Assembly: GCA_024707385.1 (NCBI GenBank)
Contig: JANPZW010000015.1
Location: 310,001-374,000 of the forward strand
DNA from: Cellvibrionaceae bacterium
Lineage (GTDB): Bacteria > Pseudomonadota > Gammaproteobacteria > Pseudomonadales > Cellvibrionaceae
Length of the DNA: 64,000 nt
Direction of reading: 5' to 3'
This document shows positions 29,174-38,038 of the stretch, in pieces (positions within the stretch are counted from its first letter, which is position 1; each line of letters begins with the position of its first letter). Position numbers and translations under genes: made by a program. The notes below the pieces were generated by a model. It searched no databases. It saw only the letters and a program-made list of their open reading frames with translations, and was not told the DNA's origin.

Positions 29174-30886
29174 ATGACCCGTTTGTTGCGCTTTACGCTT
29201 TTATTGACGTTGCTGTGCACCGGTGCCTGCGCCCGGCAGACGGTTGTTGAGGATGTGCCTCATTCCTACGCCGCCGTGTATGGCGATAACAAAGGCGCCA
29301 TCGCCAGCGTCAATCCCCTCGCCACCCAGGCCGGCCTGGCTGCATTCGCCGCTGGTGGCAACGCCATAGATGCCGCGATTGCCGTGGCGTTCACCCTTGG
29401 GGTGGTGGATGGACACAACTCCGGCATTGGCGGCGGTTGTTTTGTCCTGGTGCGTTTAGCGGACGGACGCGTTCTGGCCATCGACGGCCGCGAAATGGCG
29501 CCCGCAGCGGTGACGCGAGAAATCTACCTGGACAACGGCAAGGTGATACCGGGGCTGAGCAAGACCGGCGCGCTCGCCGTGGGTATTCCGGGTTCGGTGG
29601 CGGCCTACCATCAGCTCCAGCAGCTCGGCGGACGCCTGGATTGGCGGCAGGTGATATTACCGGCTGCCCAACTGGCAGAGCGGGGCTTCGCCATTGACGG
29701 CACACTAGCGCTGCGTCTGCAGCGCACCAAAGACGACTTGGCGCGTTTTCCGGACAGCGCGGCGATCTATCTGCTGCCCAATGGAGACACGCCCGCCGCA
29801 GGCCATGTGTTGCGCCAAGCGGACCTCGCCGTGAGTTATCGCGCTTTAGCTCAGCGCGGACCCGATTGGTTTTATCGCGGCGATTTTGCCACGCGCACGG
29901 AAGCCTGGATGCGCGCCAACGGCGGCCTGATTACGCGCGAGGACTTTTCCGCGTATACCACACGGGTGCGCGAGCCATTGGTTACGCACTTTAATGACTT
30001 TGAGATTTACGGCTTCCCCACACCCAGCTCTGGCGGCATCCATGTGGCACAGATGCTCAGTATGTTGGAACCTCAACCTCTTGCTGATCTGACGCCAGTG
30101 GATTTCTACCATCGTCTGGCAGAGACCATGCGCTTGGCTTTTGCTGATCGCGCCCATTGGCTTGGTGATGCCGACCATGTGCCCGTTCCCGCAGGTCTGC
30201 TCGATGCCGATTATCTGCGCGCCCGCGCCGCTGGAATAAACCCCGAGCGCGCCGCCGGTGATGTTACCTACGGCATACCGCCGGATGCGGAAGCCCTGTT
30301 CAACAAACACACCACGCATATCGCCACGGCAGACGCTGAAGGCAATTGGGTCGCTATCACCGCAACGGTCAATACCAGCTTCGGTAGCAAGGTGGTAGTG
30401 CCGGGCACGGGCGTACTGCTGAACAACCAGATGGACGATTTTTCCCTCGACCCCGGCGCCCCCAATGCGTTTGGTTTGGTGGGCGCTCACGCCAACAGTG
30501 TGGCACCGGGAAAACGGCCTTTATCGAGTATGAGCCCGACTTTAGTGACGCGAGAGGGCAAACCGGTGATGACCCTCGGTGCTGCCGGTGGCCCCACCAT
30601 CATCTCCCAGGTCACGCAGGTGTTGTTACGCTACCTGGCGATGGGGCAGACCCTTGAGCAGGCGATGGAGGCGGTGCGTATCCATCATCAATGGAGCCCG
30701 AATCTGCTATTTGTCGAGAGCACTATGCCCGAGGAAGTGCGCGAGGGATTGCGCGCTAAAGGCCATGAATTGAAAGAGATGGGTTCTTTCGGCGGCACCC
30801 AGGCGATTGTGTTGGAGGAGGGCAAATTCCTGCCCATGACGGAGCCGCGCGTCATTCAGCGCAACCGCGAAGTCGCGTCGCCCTAA
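29174..30886 (+). CDS. ggt: Gamma-glutamyltransferase (lipoprotein precursor)
   Basis: Autocatalytic N-terminal-nucleophile hydrolase that cleaves glutathione and other gamma-glutamyl compounds in the periplasm. It has 570 residues. The start LLTLLCTGACAR contains a lipobox (TGAC), so it is probably anchored to a membrane. The large subunit has GVVDGHNSGIGGGCF and REMAP. The small subunit begins at the catalytic Thr in HTTHIATADAEGN (near 380), followed by GVLLNNQMDDFS and KRPLSSMSPT. It lies 111 bases after the receptor gene. Confidence 0.93.
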   Translation: MTRLLRFTLLLTLLCTGACARQTVVEDVPHSYAAVYGDNKGAIASVNPLATQAGLAAFAAGGNAIDAAIAVAFTLGVVDGHNSGIGGGCFVLVRLADGRVLAIDGREMAPAAVTREIYLDNGKVIPGLSKTGALAVGIPGSVAAYHQLQQLGGRLDWRQVILPAAQLAERGFAIDGTLALRLQRTKDDLARFPDSAAIYLLPNGDTPAAGHVLRQADLAVSYRALAQRGPDWFYRGDFATRTEAWMRANGGLITREDFSAYTTRVREPLVTHFNDFEIYGFPTPSSGGIHVAQMLSMLEPQPLADLTPVDFYHRLAETMRLAFADRAHWLGDADHVPVPAGLLDADYLRARAAGINPERAAGDVTYGIPPDAEALFNKHTTHIATADAEGNWVAITATVNTSFGSKVVVPGTGVLLNNQMDDFSLDPGAPNAFGLVGAHANSVAPGKRPLSSMSPTLVTREGKPVMTLGAAGGPTIISQVTQVLLRYLAMGQTLEQAMEAVRIHHQWSPNLLFVESTMPEEVREGLRAKGHELKEMGSFGGTQAIVLEEGKFLPMTEPRVIQRNREVASP

Positions 30887-30893
30887 GTGCGCT

Positions 30894-31841
30894 TTAGGCA
30901 ACCAGTTCGCGCGACGCGATTATGGCGGCTTCTAAAACCTCAGGGTCGCGGGTCTTCTTCACGGCTTCAAAGAGTTGCTGAGCCGGCGGATAGGTGCGCT
31001 GGAGATACATCAGCCACTGTTTGAGGCGATTGCCACAAAACTGCAGCGGGTAGGCAAAAGTGGTCTCGCGCTGAAACCCGAGCAGCAGATCGCTGATCTG
31101 GGACCAGTCGAGAGACTGGTGATCGGTGCGATCTTGCTGGGCTTTTATCGCCAGTGCTAGGTCGGGGCGCGACAGCAGGCCGCGTCCCAGCATCACATGC
31201 TCGCAACCGGATTCATCGCGGCACCGCCAGTAGTCCTCCGGTGTCCAGATATCGCCGTTGGCGATTACAGGAATTGAGAGTTGTTCACGTATTTCGCCAA
31301 TACAGTCCCAGTAGGCCGGCGGGCGATAGCCATCCGCTTTGGAGCGCCCGTGCACCACCAGCTCGGCAATTCCTCCTTCGGCAAGGGCCAGGGCATTTTC
31401 GATATAGCGCGAGCGGCTTTCGTAACCGAGGCGGATTTTCGCCGTCACTGGAGTGGCCGTTGGCACCGCTTCGCGCACTTGGCGGGCGATATCAAAGAGC
31501 AGTTTCGGCTCGTTCAGCAGGCAGGCGCCACCGCGGTTTTTATTGACGGTTTTGGCGGGACAACCGAAGTTCAGGTCGATCCCGGCCGCCCCCAGACGGG
31601 CCGCCCTGCGGGCATTGAGCGCCAGCATGGCGGGATCGCTGCCGAGCAGCTGAATCGGTACCGGGATGGGCAGGGGCGTGGTGAGTTCCGGGCAGTAGCG
31701 TTGAAAGACCTTGTCCGGCAGGCGCGTGTGGGTGACGCGGATGAACTCCGTGACGCACCGGTCGATACCGCCGAGGCGGGAATAGAGTCGGCGTAAATGA
31801 TGGTCGACCACACCCTCCATTGGCGCCATGTAAATTCGCAT
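30894..31841 (-). CDS. dusC: tRNA-dihydrouridine(16) synthase
   Basis: FMN/NADPH enzyme that reduces a D-loop uridine of tRNAs. The 315-residue protein has Dus motifs MAPMEGVVD, LNFGCPAKTVNKNRGGACLL with the catalytic Cys, KIRLGYESR, VHGRSKADGY, and VIANGDIWTPEDY with LGRGLLSRPDL. The MEGV start and the length indicate the DusC subgroup rather than DusA or DusB. It converges on ggt and is divergent from pyk. Confidence 0.92.
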   Translation of the reverse strand: MRIYMAPMEGVVDHHLRRLYSRLGGIDRCVTEFIRVTHTRLPDKVFQRYCPELTTPLPIPVPIQLLGSDPAMLALNARRAARLGAAGIDLNFGCPAKTVNKNRGGACLLNEPKLLFDIARQVREAVPTATPVTAKIRLGYESRSRYIENALALAEGGIAELVVHGRSKADGYRPPAYWDCIGEIREQLSIPVIANGDIWTPEDYWRCRDESGCEHVMLGRGLLSRPDLALAIKAQQDRTDHQSLDWSQISDLLLGFQRETTFAYPLQFCGNRLKQWLMYLQRTYPPAQQLFEAVKKTRDPEVLEAAIIASRELVA

Positions 31842-31871
31842 AAGGTAATTCGGACTAAAAAGCGGGGCGCG

Positions 31872-31880
31872 ATATTAGCA
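31872..31880 (-). promoter_or_regulatory. Probable extended -10 promoter of dusC
   Basis: On the minus strand TGC-TAATAT is followed by the GC-rich discriminator CGCGCCCCGC, about 31 bases upstream of the start codon. Confidence 0.45.
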
Positions 31881-32005
31881 CCTCGAAGCAGCAACGGCTT
31901 GCGAAAATTCCTTGTAATCACTTGCACAGGCTTTTAATTCTCCGTCCTCAAATGGTGTAGAATGGCCCGCCGTTTTTTGAGCCTACCGTATTTTGGAGCG
32001 CATCT

Positions 32006-33464
32006 ATGCTTAGACGTACAAAAATAGTCAGTACTTTGGGGCCTGCCACTGATGAACCTGGAGTTCTGGAGAGACTGATTATCGCGGGAGTGAATGTCGT
32101 ACGTCTGAACTTTTCCCATGGCTCTCCAGAAGAGCACCGCAACCGCGCCAATGCTGTGCGCGAATTCGCCAGTAAACACGGTCGCTATGTCGCAGTACTG
32201 GGCGATCTTCAGGGACCTAAAATCCGCATCGCGCGTTTTGCCAAAGGCCCTATCAAACTCAGCGCCGGTGACAAGTTTTCTCTGGACGCAGATCTGCCGA
32301 CCGAGGCGGGTGATCAACAGCAGGTTGGGATCGACTATAAAGAGCTGCCGCGCGACGTTAATCCAGGGGATCTGCTGCTGCTCGACGATGGACGAGTAGT
32401 GCTCAAGGTGGATTCTGTTATCGGCAATCGAGTCAATACCACGGTCACGGTCGGTGGCAAGCTCTCCAACAACAAAGGCATTAACCGCCAAGGCGGCGGC
32501 CTGACAGCCCCCCGCGCTGACAGAAAAAGATTACGCCGACATCAAAACCGCCGTGGCCATTGGTGTGGATTATCTGGCGGTGTCTTTCCCGCGCACCGCA
32601 GAGGATATGAATCTCGCCCGCGCCCTGGTTAAAGAAGCCGGTGGTGACATCGCTCTGGTTGCGAAAATCGAGCGAGCGGAGTCGGTGGAGACGGACGACG
32701 TACTCGACGGCATTATCAAAGCGTCTGACGCGGTGATGGTGGCCCGGGGGGATCTGGGTGTTGAAATCGGAGATGCGTCCCTGATCGGCGTGCAAAAACA
32801 CATCATCGCCCGCGCTCGCGCCCTCAACCGTTGTGTAATTACTGCGACCCAGATGATGGAGAGCATGATCAACAGCTCTCTGCCGACCCGGGCAGAGGTT
32901 TTTGACGTAGCCAACGCCGTGCTGGATGGTACTGATGCGGTGATGCTGTCTGCGGAGACCGCAGCGGGTCAATTCCCGGTAGAAACCGTCGAGGCGATGG
33001 TGCGGGTGATCATGGGTGCAGAAAAAACCGAAGAACACCACAAAGCGCTGGAGCGGGAGCCGATGGTGGGCCGTGTGGCTATCGATCAGGCAATCGCCGC
33101 CGCCGCTATGTTTACCGCCAACCAGATGCCGGGTGTTGCCGCCATTGTCTGTATGACCGAGACCGGCGCTACTCCGTTGCTGATGAGCCGCTACGGAGCT
33201 CGCCTGCCTATTTTTGCCATGTCACCCCATGAGCGCACCCTGCGCCGCGCCGCGCTTTATCGCGGTGTGGAAACAGTGCTGTTCAACAACGAAAACCTGA
33301 CGTTTGCGCAATCCAACCAAAAGGCGATCGACACGTTGCTGGCGAAGAATATCGTCACCGCGGGAGATCTGGTGATCATTTCAAAAGGGGATATCGCGCA
33401 CGTTCACGGCGGCACCAACACCATGAAGATTCTCGAAGTCGGCAAGCCTATCGTTAATGCCTAG
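32006..33464 (+). CDS. pyk: Pyruvate kinase (one frameshift)
   Basis: Last step of glycolysis, transferring phosphate from PEP to ADP. The repaired protein is 485 residues: RRTKIVSTLGPATDEP at the start, MARGDLGVEIG-type motif VMVARGDLGVEIG, ATQMMESMI, and the C-terminal regulatory domain. The frame breaks at the six-C run 32505-32510; removing one C restores GGGLTAPALTEKDYADIKTAV. The break falls in a fully conserved region of a central enzyme, which indicates an error in the sequence. A TAGAAT element followed by GGCCCGCC lies at 31958-31963. Confidence 0.95.
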
Positions 33465-33495
33465 TCTGTTATACGGAGCCTGTTAATGCCTGGTC
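33453..33495. repeat. Duplication spanning the pyk stop codon
   Basis: GTTAATGCCTAGTC (33453-33466, containing the pyk stop) recurs as GTTAATGCCTGGTC (33482-33495), 13 of 14 identical, period 29. Both copies are preceded by AGCCT. Confidence 0.7.
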
Positions 33496-33524
33496 GGCGC
33501 GCTATCGTCTGGCGCCGCATTTTT
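33495..33524 (+). terminator. Probable pyk terminator
   Basis: Stem CGGCGC/GCGCCG (33495-33500 with 33512-33517) is followed closely by TTTTT. It overlaps the 3' end of the convergent response-regulator gene. Confidence 0.55.
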
Positions 33525-34197
33525 GCTTCTGAGTAGTTCTTCTTTTTTCTTGAGGCGGCTCTTTCCCTGAAAGGGCCGTTTTCAATTTCTTTTCCAGTAC
33601 ATCGATATCAATCGGCTTGACCATATAGTCGCTTACGCCCTGCTGGATTGCTTCACGAATACGGCCCGCTTCCGAGATGGCCGTGACCATCACGAAGTGA
33701 GTATCTTGAAGTTTTGCCAGGCTTCTCACCGAGCGATGCACTTCCATACCGCTCATCTCCGGCATATCCCAATCACACAACACCAGATCATAAGGTGGCG
33801 AGCAGTTTTGCAGCGCGTAAAGCGCCGCACGCCCATCTTCCACCATGTCGATTTTGTTAATCCCCATATCCTCCAGTACGCCGCGCAGCAGTTGGGCGGA
33901 ATCGCGGTTGTCCTCGGCAATGAGCACATAGGCATCTGCAAGATCAATGGCGGGGCGTTTGACCGCGCGCCGCGCTGGTGCGGCTTGGGGAGAGGGCTTT
34001 GAGATCGCTGGTTTCGTGGGTTGGGTGGTATTGAGTCGAGCGAGTTTTTGCGCGCTGCTGTCGAGAAGCTTCAGGGTTGTCAGATGATCATCGCGAGCCC
34101 CTGGATCAAGACTTTGCTCTTCCAGTGTCTTGACCAGCCAAGCGCGGCGCTTGGCGATGGTGGCGAGAACAACTTTCAGTTCTTTTGCATCTAGCAT
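33502..34197 (-). CDS. CheY-like response regulator with N-terminal extension
   Basis: About 231 residues. The N-terminal helical region (1-50) is joined by a Pro/Ala/Lys-rich linker (about 58-85) to a receiver domain (about 90-210). The receiver has acidic residues in VLIAEDNRD, phosphoacceptor Asp in LCDWDMPEMSGMEV, Thr in MVTAIS and Lys in DYMVKPID. No output domain follows, so it probably acts by protein contact, as CheY does. The partner kinase is unknown. I start at ATG 34197. Confidence 0.85.
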   Translation of the reverse strand: MLDAKELKVVLATIAKRRAWLVKTLEEQSLDPGARDDHLTTLKLLDSSAQKLARLNTTQPTKPAISKPSPQAAPARRAVKRPAIDLADAYVLIAEDNRDSAQLLRGVLEDMGINKIDMVEDGRAALYALQNCSPPYDLVLCDWDMPEMSGMEVHRSVRSLAKLQDTHFVMVTAISEAGRIREAIQQGVSDYMVKPIDIDVLEKKLKTALSGKEPPQEKRRTTQKQKCGARR

Positions 34198-34259
34198 GAG
34201 CAATCCGCTGAAGGCTTGTGGGCACGGGGGCGGACCTTATTAAAAAGGTAGGCCCCGAT

Positions 34260-34478
34260 TCAGTTGGATCTGGACCCCTGGCCGAATTCTTCGCCGGCAG
34301 TTTGGCTGGCCTGATAGGCGAAATAGTCATCCGCGATGCTGCGGTCTACTGCCCGCCGATCTTTGGATTTGCGGCGTTTCCGGTGATAAAGATCCAGCGG
34401 CAAGTCTTTACAGGGATCTCTGTCGAGACGGCGATCTCTACCTTTTCTTCGATCAATAAATACTACATCAGGATTCAT
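34260..34478 (-). CDS. Small highly charged protein, unknown
   Basis: A 72-residue reading frame very rich in Arg, Asp and Lys (DRRKGRDRRLDRD, YHRKRRKSKDRRAVDRS). The repeated DRR spacing and biased composition look like a real small protein, since the other frames here lack it. I know no function. It lies upstream of the response regulator in the same orientation, 62 bases away, and could share its transcript. Confidence 0.5.
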   Translation of the reverse strand: MNPDVVFIDRRKGRDRRLDRDPCKDLPLDLYHRKRRKSKDRRAVDRSIADDYFAYQASQTAGEEFGQGSRSN

Positions 34479-34676
34479 AACTACGTACTTCCGAGAGACA
34501 GATAGTCAATCCAAGGAGCCGGGCTCTTTTAATAATGATGCCATATGCACGCGCTCCAGCGTTCAAAGCATAAGCCTAGCCTCAAATCGCCAAGTTTCCA
34601 GGGCCGTGCATCAATGTCCGCTTGGAAACGACAGGTGGCGCGAAGATAATGAGCGGCACTTTTGAGGAGCCTGAAA

Positions 34677-34997
34677 ATGCAGCTGCAAAACCTGATCAAT
34701 GATCGACTTGTCACCACTTTTGAGCCGCTTCACCACGAGGTGCTCAACGAGAGCCACGACCACAGCGTTGCACCCGGCTCGGAAACCCATTTCAAGGTTG
34801 TCGTGGTGGCGCAGAAATTTGCCGGCTGCAATGCGGTGCAGCGCCACCGCATGGTTTACGGAGCATTAACGGACGCCTTGTCCGCGGGCGTTCATGCTTT
34901 AGCTATACACACCTACACACCCGAGGAGTGGGTCGCCGTAAAGGCAGCGCCCGATTCACCACCGTGTCTGGGCGGAAGTAAACGCGATGGCCGATAA
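34677..34997 (+). CDS. bolA: BolA family protein
   Basis: Small KH-like protein of 106 residues that partners with monothiol glutaredoxins in iron-sulfur handling and stress morphology. Diagnostic are ESHDHSVAPGSETHFKVVVV, RHRMVYGAL and ALAIHTYTPEEW. ATG 34677 has GAGGAG upstream, which decides it over an open frame beginning earlier. The C-terminal tail PCLGGSKRDGR is slightly long but normal for the family. Confidence 0.92.
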   Translation: MQLQNLINDRLVTTFEPLHHEVLNESHDHSVAPGSETHFKVVVVAQKFAGCNAVQRHRMVYGALTDALSAGVHALAIHTYTPEEWVAVKAAPDSPPCLGGSKRDGR

Positions 34998-35055
34998 AGC
35001 GGGCTAAAGCTCACTGCGCGAGAAGAAGTTGGGCAGATTGTCAGGCGGAAGAAAT

Positions 35056-35115
35056 GGCCCCGCCGGGGGGCCAGATAAAAATTTGTTTGGTCATCTATTG
35101 GCTTCAAAGATGACC
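35056..35115. terminator. Two hairpins between bolA and the cold-shock gene
   Basis: GGCCCC/GGGGCC (35056-35072) and GGTCATCT/AGATGACC (35089-35115) lie between the convergent genes. The second is followed on the minus strand by AAACAAATTTTT and may terminate the cold-shock transcript. Confidence 0.5.
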
Positions 35116-35151
35116 GGGTCAACAAATCGGAATAGGGGATTTGCCGATGTC

Positions 35152-35367
35152 TTAGGCTGCCTCGACATTTTCGGCTTGAGGACCTTTTTGGCCAACGCCT
35201 TCTGTAAAGGTGACCATTTGGCCTTCCTTCAAGGTTTTGAAACCAGATCCAATAATGTTGCTGAAGTGAACGAACAGGTCTGCACCACCTTCACGGCTGA
35301 TGAAACCATAACCCTTGCTCTCGTTGAACCACTTTACGGTTCCACGTAACTTGTTTGTTGATGACAT
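35152..35367 (-). CDS. Cold-shock domain protein (CspA family)
   Basis: Single-domain RNA chaperone, 71 residues. RNP1 is KGYGFISR and RNP2 is LFVHFSNI, with the conserved start GTVKWFNESKG. It binds single-stranded RNA and DNA and helps translation, usually after cold shock or in stationary phase. A long AT-rich leader (35368 to at least 35560) is consistent with the long 5' UTRs of inducible csp genes. Inducibility itself is inferred. Confidence 0.95.
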   Translation of the reverse strand: MSSTNKLRGTVKWFNESKGYGFISREGGADLFVHFSNIIGSGFKTLKEGQMVTFTEGVGQKGPQAENVEAA

Positions 35368-35727
35368 AACTTCTGTTTAACCTTTGCTGAAAACGTCTGG
35401 AAATCGGGTAAAACCTTGAGAGAATGGGCGGTCAAATAAGTGTTTGAATTTCCCAAAAAACCCATGACTTCAAAAAGGATTAGGCAACGTCTTGAAATTC
35501 AAAGAAAAATAAAAAGCCTAATTGGCAATTTATGTTCTTGAATGTCCAAATTCCTGATCGGCTTTCACTTTCAAGGGGTTTTTTGGCACACCTCGGCCCC
35601 CACATTCACGGCCGATTCTAGGCGGGATCAAAGACAATAGCAATATGATCAGCGGCGAATTTCCGCGCGCTGATTACACTGTAATAAAGGGTTAAAAAAG
35701 CGAATTTGTGCGGATTTCGTCTGTTGT
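35368..35727. other. Cold-shock gene leader and intergenic DNA
   Basis: There is no coding sequence. Read on the minus strand this is AT-rich with a dyad AATTAGGC/GCCTAATC (35478-35485 with 35516-35523) and several T runs, as in csp leaders. The part nearest 35727 should contain the 3' end of the DUF3806 gene transcript. No clear terminator was seen. Confidence 0.45.
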
Positions 35728-36267
35728 TTAGCGAGCATTACCGACCGAAGATGGTGCACTGTAAGGTGTTTTCGGAATGTGATCCGCGATCAATGAAACG
35801 CCTTTTTCATAAAGCGCGCGAATATCCGGTTTTACACCCAGGCTTGCCCGTTTCGAAATCATCGTAATCGGAAAAAGGCAGTGGGTTGTTTTGGGTAGGC
35901 AGACCGCGCGGCTTTTTCCCAGCTCATCTTTATATACCCGCCACTCAAGTCCGAGCTCACTCACGTAGACATCACCGAGCACAACGCCCATTGCTTGTTG
36001 TTGTTGCTTTTGGGTTTGATTGATCAAGCCGGCATCGACGATTCGCTGCAGCAAACGTAAATCAGAGATATCTTTTCGCACCCGCGTGCCGAATTCCGAG
36101 CGGCCGATTTCGTCGATCATATTGCGCTGGCGTTCTAAATAGCCGTTATCCACCCAGCGCAATTCTTCAAGCACAGGTGCGTTTTGGGTTGATTCTTTCG
36201 CTCTCGTTGATTGGGCAAAAGACGCGTCGCATACCAAAAAAATGAAAACGATCAGCACGAATTTCAT
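35728..36267 (-). CDS. Exported DUF3806 protein
   Basis: 179 residues with a signal peptide (MKFVLIVFIFLVCDASFAQ, cleavage near 19). The C-terminal half QQQAMGVVLGDVYVSELGLEWRVYKDELGKSRAV followed by LFPITMISKR matches DUF3806, a family without known function. The start overlaps the stop of the upstream oxidoreductase as ATGA, so translation is coupled. It could be a periplasmic accessory, but no link to the enzyme is proven. Confidence 0.7.
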   Translation of the reverse strand: MKFVLIVFIFLVCDASFAQSTRAKESTQNAPVLEELRWVDNGYLERQRNMIDEIGRSEFGTRVRKDISDLRLLQRIVDAGLINQTQKQQQQAMGVVLGDVYVSELGLEWRVYKDELGKSRAVCLPKTTHCLFPITMISKRASLGVKPDIRALYEKGVSLIADHIPKTPYSAPSSVGNAR

Positions 36268-37782
36268 AAGGAGTGTGTCTCTTGTGCGGATAAAATTTTT
36301 ACCGGTTCCGGATGCAGTGCAGCCAAGCTGGTGGATTGTCCATTGTGCATCACTAGACGTACGTGATGCCGTTTCAGTTCCCTTGCGTGCGGCACACCGC
36401 AGGCGTGCGCAATCATCTCGACGTCGTGAATCATCTGGCGATGGTAGCTCGCAACCCGGACGGATTTGTCCGCTGGATCAAGGCCTTTCTGCAGGCGCAG
36501 ATTATGCGTGGTCACGCCGGTTGGGCAAGTGTTCTTATGGCACTGCAGCGCCTGTATACAACCGAGTGCAAACATAAAGCCGCGGGCGGTGGTGACCACA
36601 TCGGCGCCGGTAGCCAAACTGAGCGCGACATGTCCAGGGGTGATTTGCTTGCCGGATGCAATGATCTTGATCCGATCACGCAGGTCGCGGCGGATCAATT
36701 CATCCACCAGGTAGGGCAGGCTCTCGCGCAGGGGCAGGCCGACAAAATCCATCAGCGGTTGGGGTGAAGCACCGGTTCCGCCGTCGGCGCCGTCAACCGT
36801 GATGAAGTCCGGTGCGCTTTCAATGCCGCGCACGTGGATGCGCTCGCACAGGTCTGCAATCCATTCGGTTTGGCCAAGCACGGCTTTGAAGCCCACGGGT
36901 TTGCCTGTGATCGAGCGTATGTGGATCAGCATGTCTAGGAGATCATCGGCACTGCTGATTTCCGGATGGCGATTGGGGCTGATGGACGCTTGGCCGACGG
37001 GAATTCCACGTATGGCCGCGATTTCGCTCGTCACCTTGTCGCCGGGCAGAATGCCGCCTTTGCCCGGTTTCGCGCCCTGGCTCAGCTTCAATTCAAACAT
37101 GCGCACCTGCGGCATAGCGGCGAGCTCGCGCAGGCGTGTATCGCTCAGCTGCCCTTTGTTGTCGCGAACTCCATACTTGGCAGTGCCGATCTGAAAAATG
37201 ATGTCGGCGTCAGCGGCAAGATGGTGCGGCGACAGACCGCCTTCTCCTGTATTCAGCCAGCACCCGGCCATGGCTGCGCCCCGGCTGAGTGCTGTCACCG
37301 CCGGTTTGGACAAGGCGCCGTAGCTCATCCCGGAAATATTGAAATAGGAACGCGTGGTGTAAGGCGTGGGACAAAATGGACCGAAAACCAGAGGTGGCGA
37401 CTCGCTGGTCTCTTCATCAAGGATGGCAAATGCCGAGTTTAGAAAATGCGGCTCGCCGGGCGTCAACATGCTGCGGGTGGAGCCGAAGGCGACGTTGGTC
37501 GTTACGCCTTTGGCGGCGCGGTAGACCCAGCTGCGCTGAGCGCGATTGAACGGCAGCTCTTCGCGATCCATGGCAAAAAAATACTGGCGAAAAAATTCGC
37601 CGAGATGTTCGAACAAATAACGGAAACGGCCGATGACGGGATAATTGCGGCGCACAGCGGACTGGGATTGGCGTATATCCAATACGTATATCACTGCCAC
37701 CAACGCAACCAAACAACCCAGCGCCAGAATGAAAAAGCAGCGCCAGCCAGTTGATGATCTGATGAATCGTTGCGTCGAACAT
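36264..37782 (-). CDS. Membrane-anchored FMN-binding glutamate synthase-like protein (one frameshift)
   Basis: Relative of the FMN/Fe-S synthase domain of glutamate synthase, about 505 residues repaired. An N-terminal membrane segment (LLFILALGCLVALVAVIYVL) is broken by one extra base in the A run 37732-37736 (T run on the coding strand). The catalytic barrel has NISGMSYGALSKPAV, GGLSPHH, GAKPGKGGILPG, DGADGGTGASPQPL and a Cys-containing stretch HKNTCPTGVTTH for the cluster. No amidotransferase domain is present, so ammonia-dependent or non-GOGAT chemistry is possible. Coupled to the DUF3806 gene. Confidence 0.85.
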
Positions 37783-37791
37783 GACTACTCT

Positions 37792-37825
37792 TCTAGTGGA
37801 TGACGAAATCTAGTGGTTGACGAAA
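37792..37825. repeat. Perfectly adjacent 17-bp tandem duplication
   Basis: TCTAGTGGATGACGAAA (37792-37808) is followed immediately by TCTAGTGGTTGACGAAA (37809-37825), 16 of 17 identical. It lies in the 5' leader of the glutamate-synthase-like gene, 10 bases from its start. Confidence 0.8.
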
Positions 37826-37868
37826 AAATCCGCCCCGGTGTGCCCGGGGATCGCGATTGTGCAATCGC
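37823..37868 (-). promoter_or_regulatory. Possible leader attenuator of the glutamate-synthase-like gene
   Basis: On the minus strand a dyad GCGATTG-CA-CAATCGC is followed by CCCCGG-GCACA-CCGGGG and then CGGATTTTTT, which is the form of an intrinsic terminator. It is 40-85 bases upstream of the start codon and downstream of a candidate -10 at 37908-37913. It could attenuate transcription. No ligand-binding fold is recognised. Confidence 0.45.
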
Positions 37869-37907
37869 AGACGATGGTTTTAAATAGCGCTCCCTAGACG
37901 GGGCGCC

Positions 37908-37913
37908 ATATTA
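37908..37913 (-). promoter_or_regulatory. Candidate -10 of the glutamate-synthase-like gene
   Basis: Minus-strand TAATAT followed by the GC-rich discriminator GGCGCCCCGTC. No clear -35. Confidence 0.4.
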
Positions 37914-38038
37914 GCCGATCTGCGGCGATAATATTCTTTGAATCGGGCGTCGGCGAAAGTTTAGTTGTGCCGGTGTCAGCGACCAAGCCAATGATGGTTT
38001 GGCGCAATCCATCTTGCCCAGGTAAGGAACCTGAATTC

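Noticed and set aside
32006..33464. Two separate pyruvate-kinase-like genes or a pseudogene
   Set aside because: The two frames join exactly in a conserved region by removing one C, so this is a single gene with a likely sequencing error.
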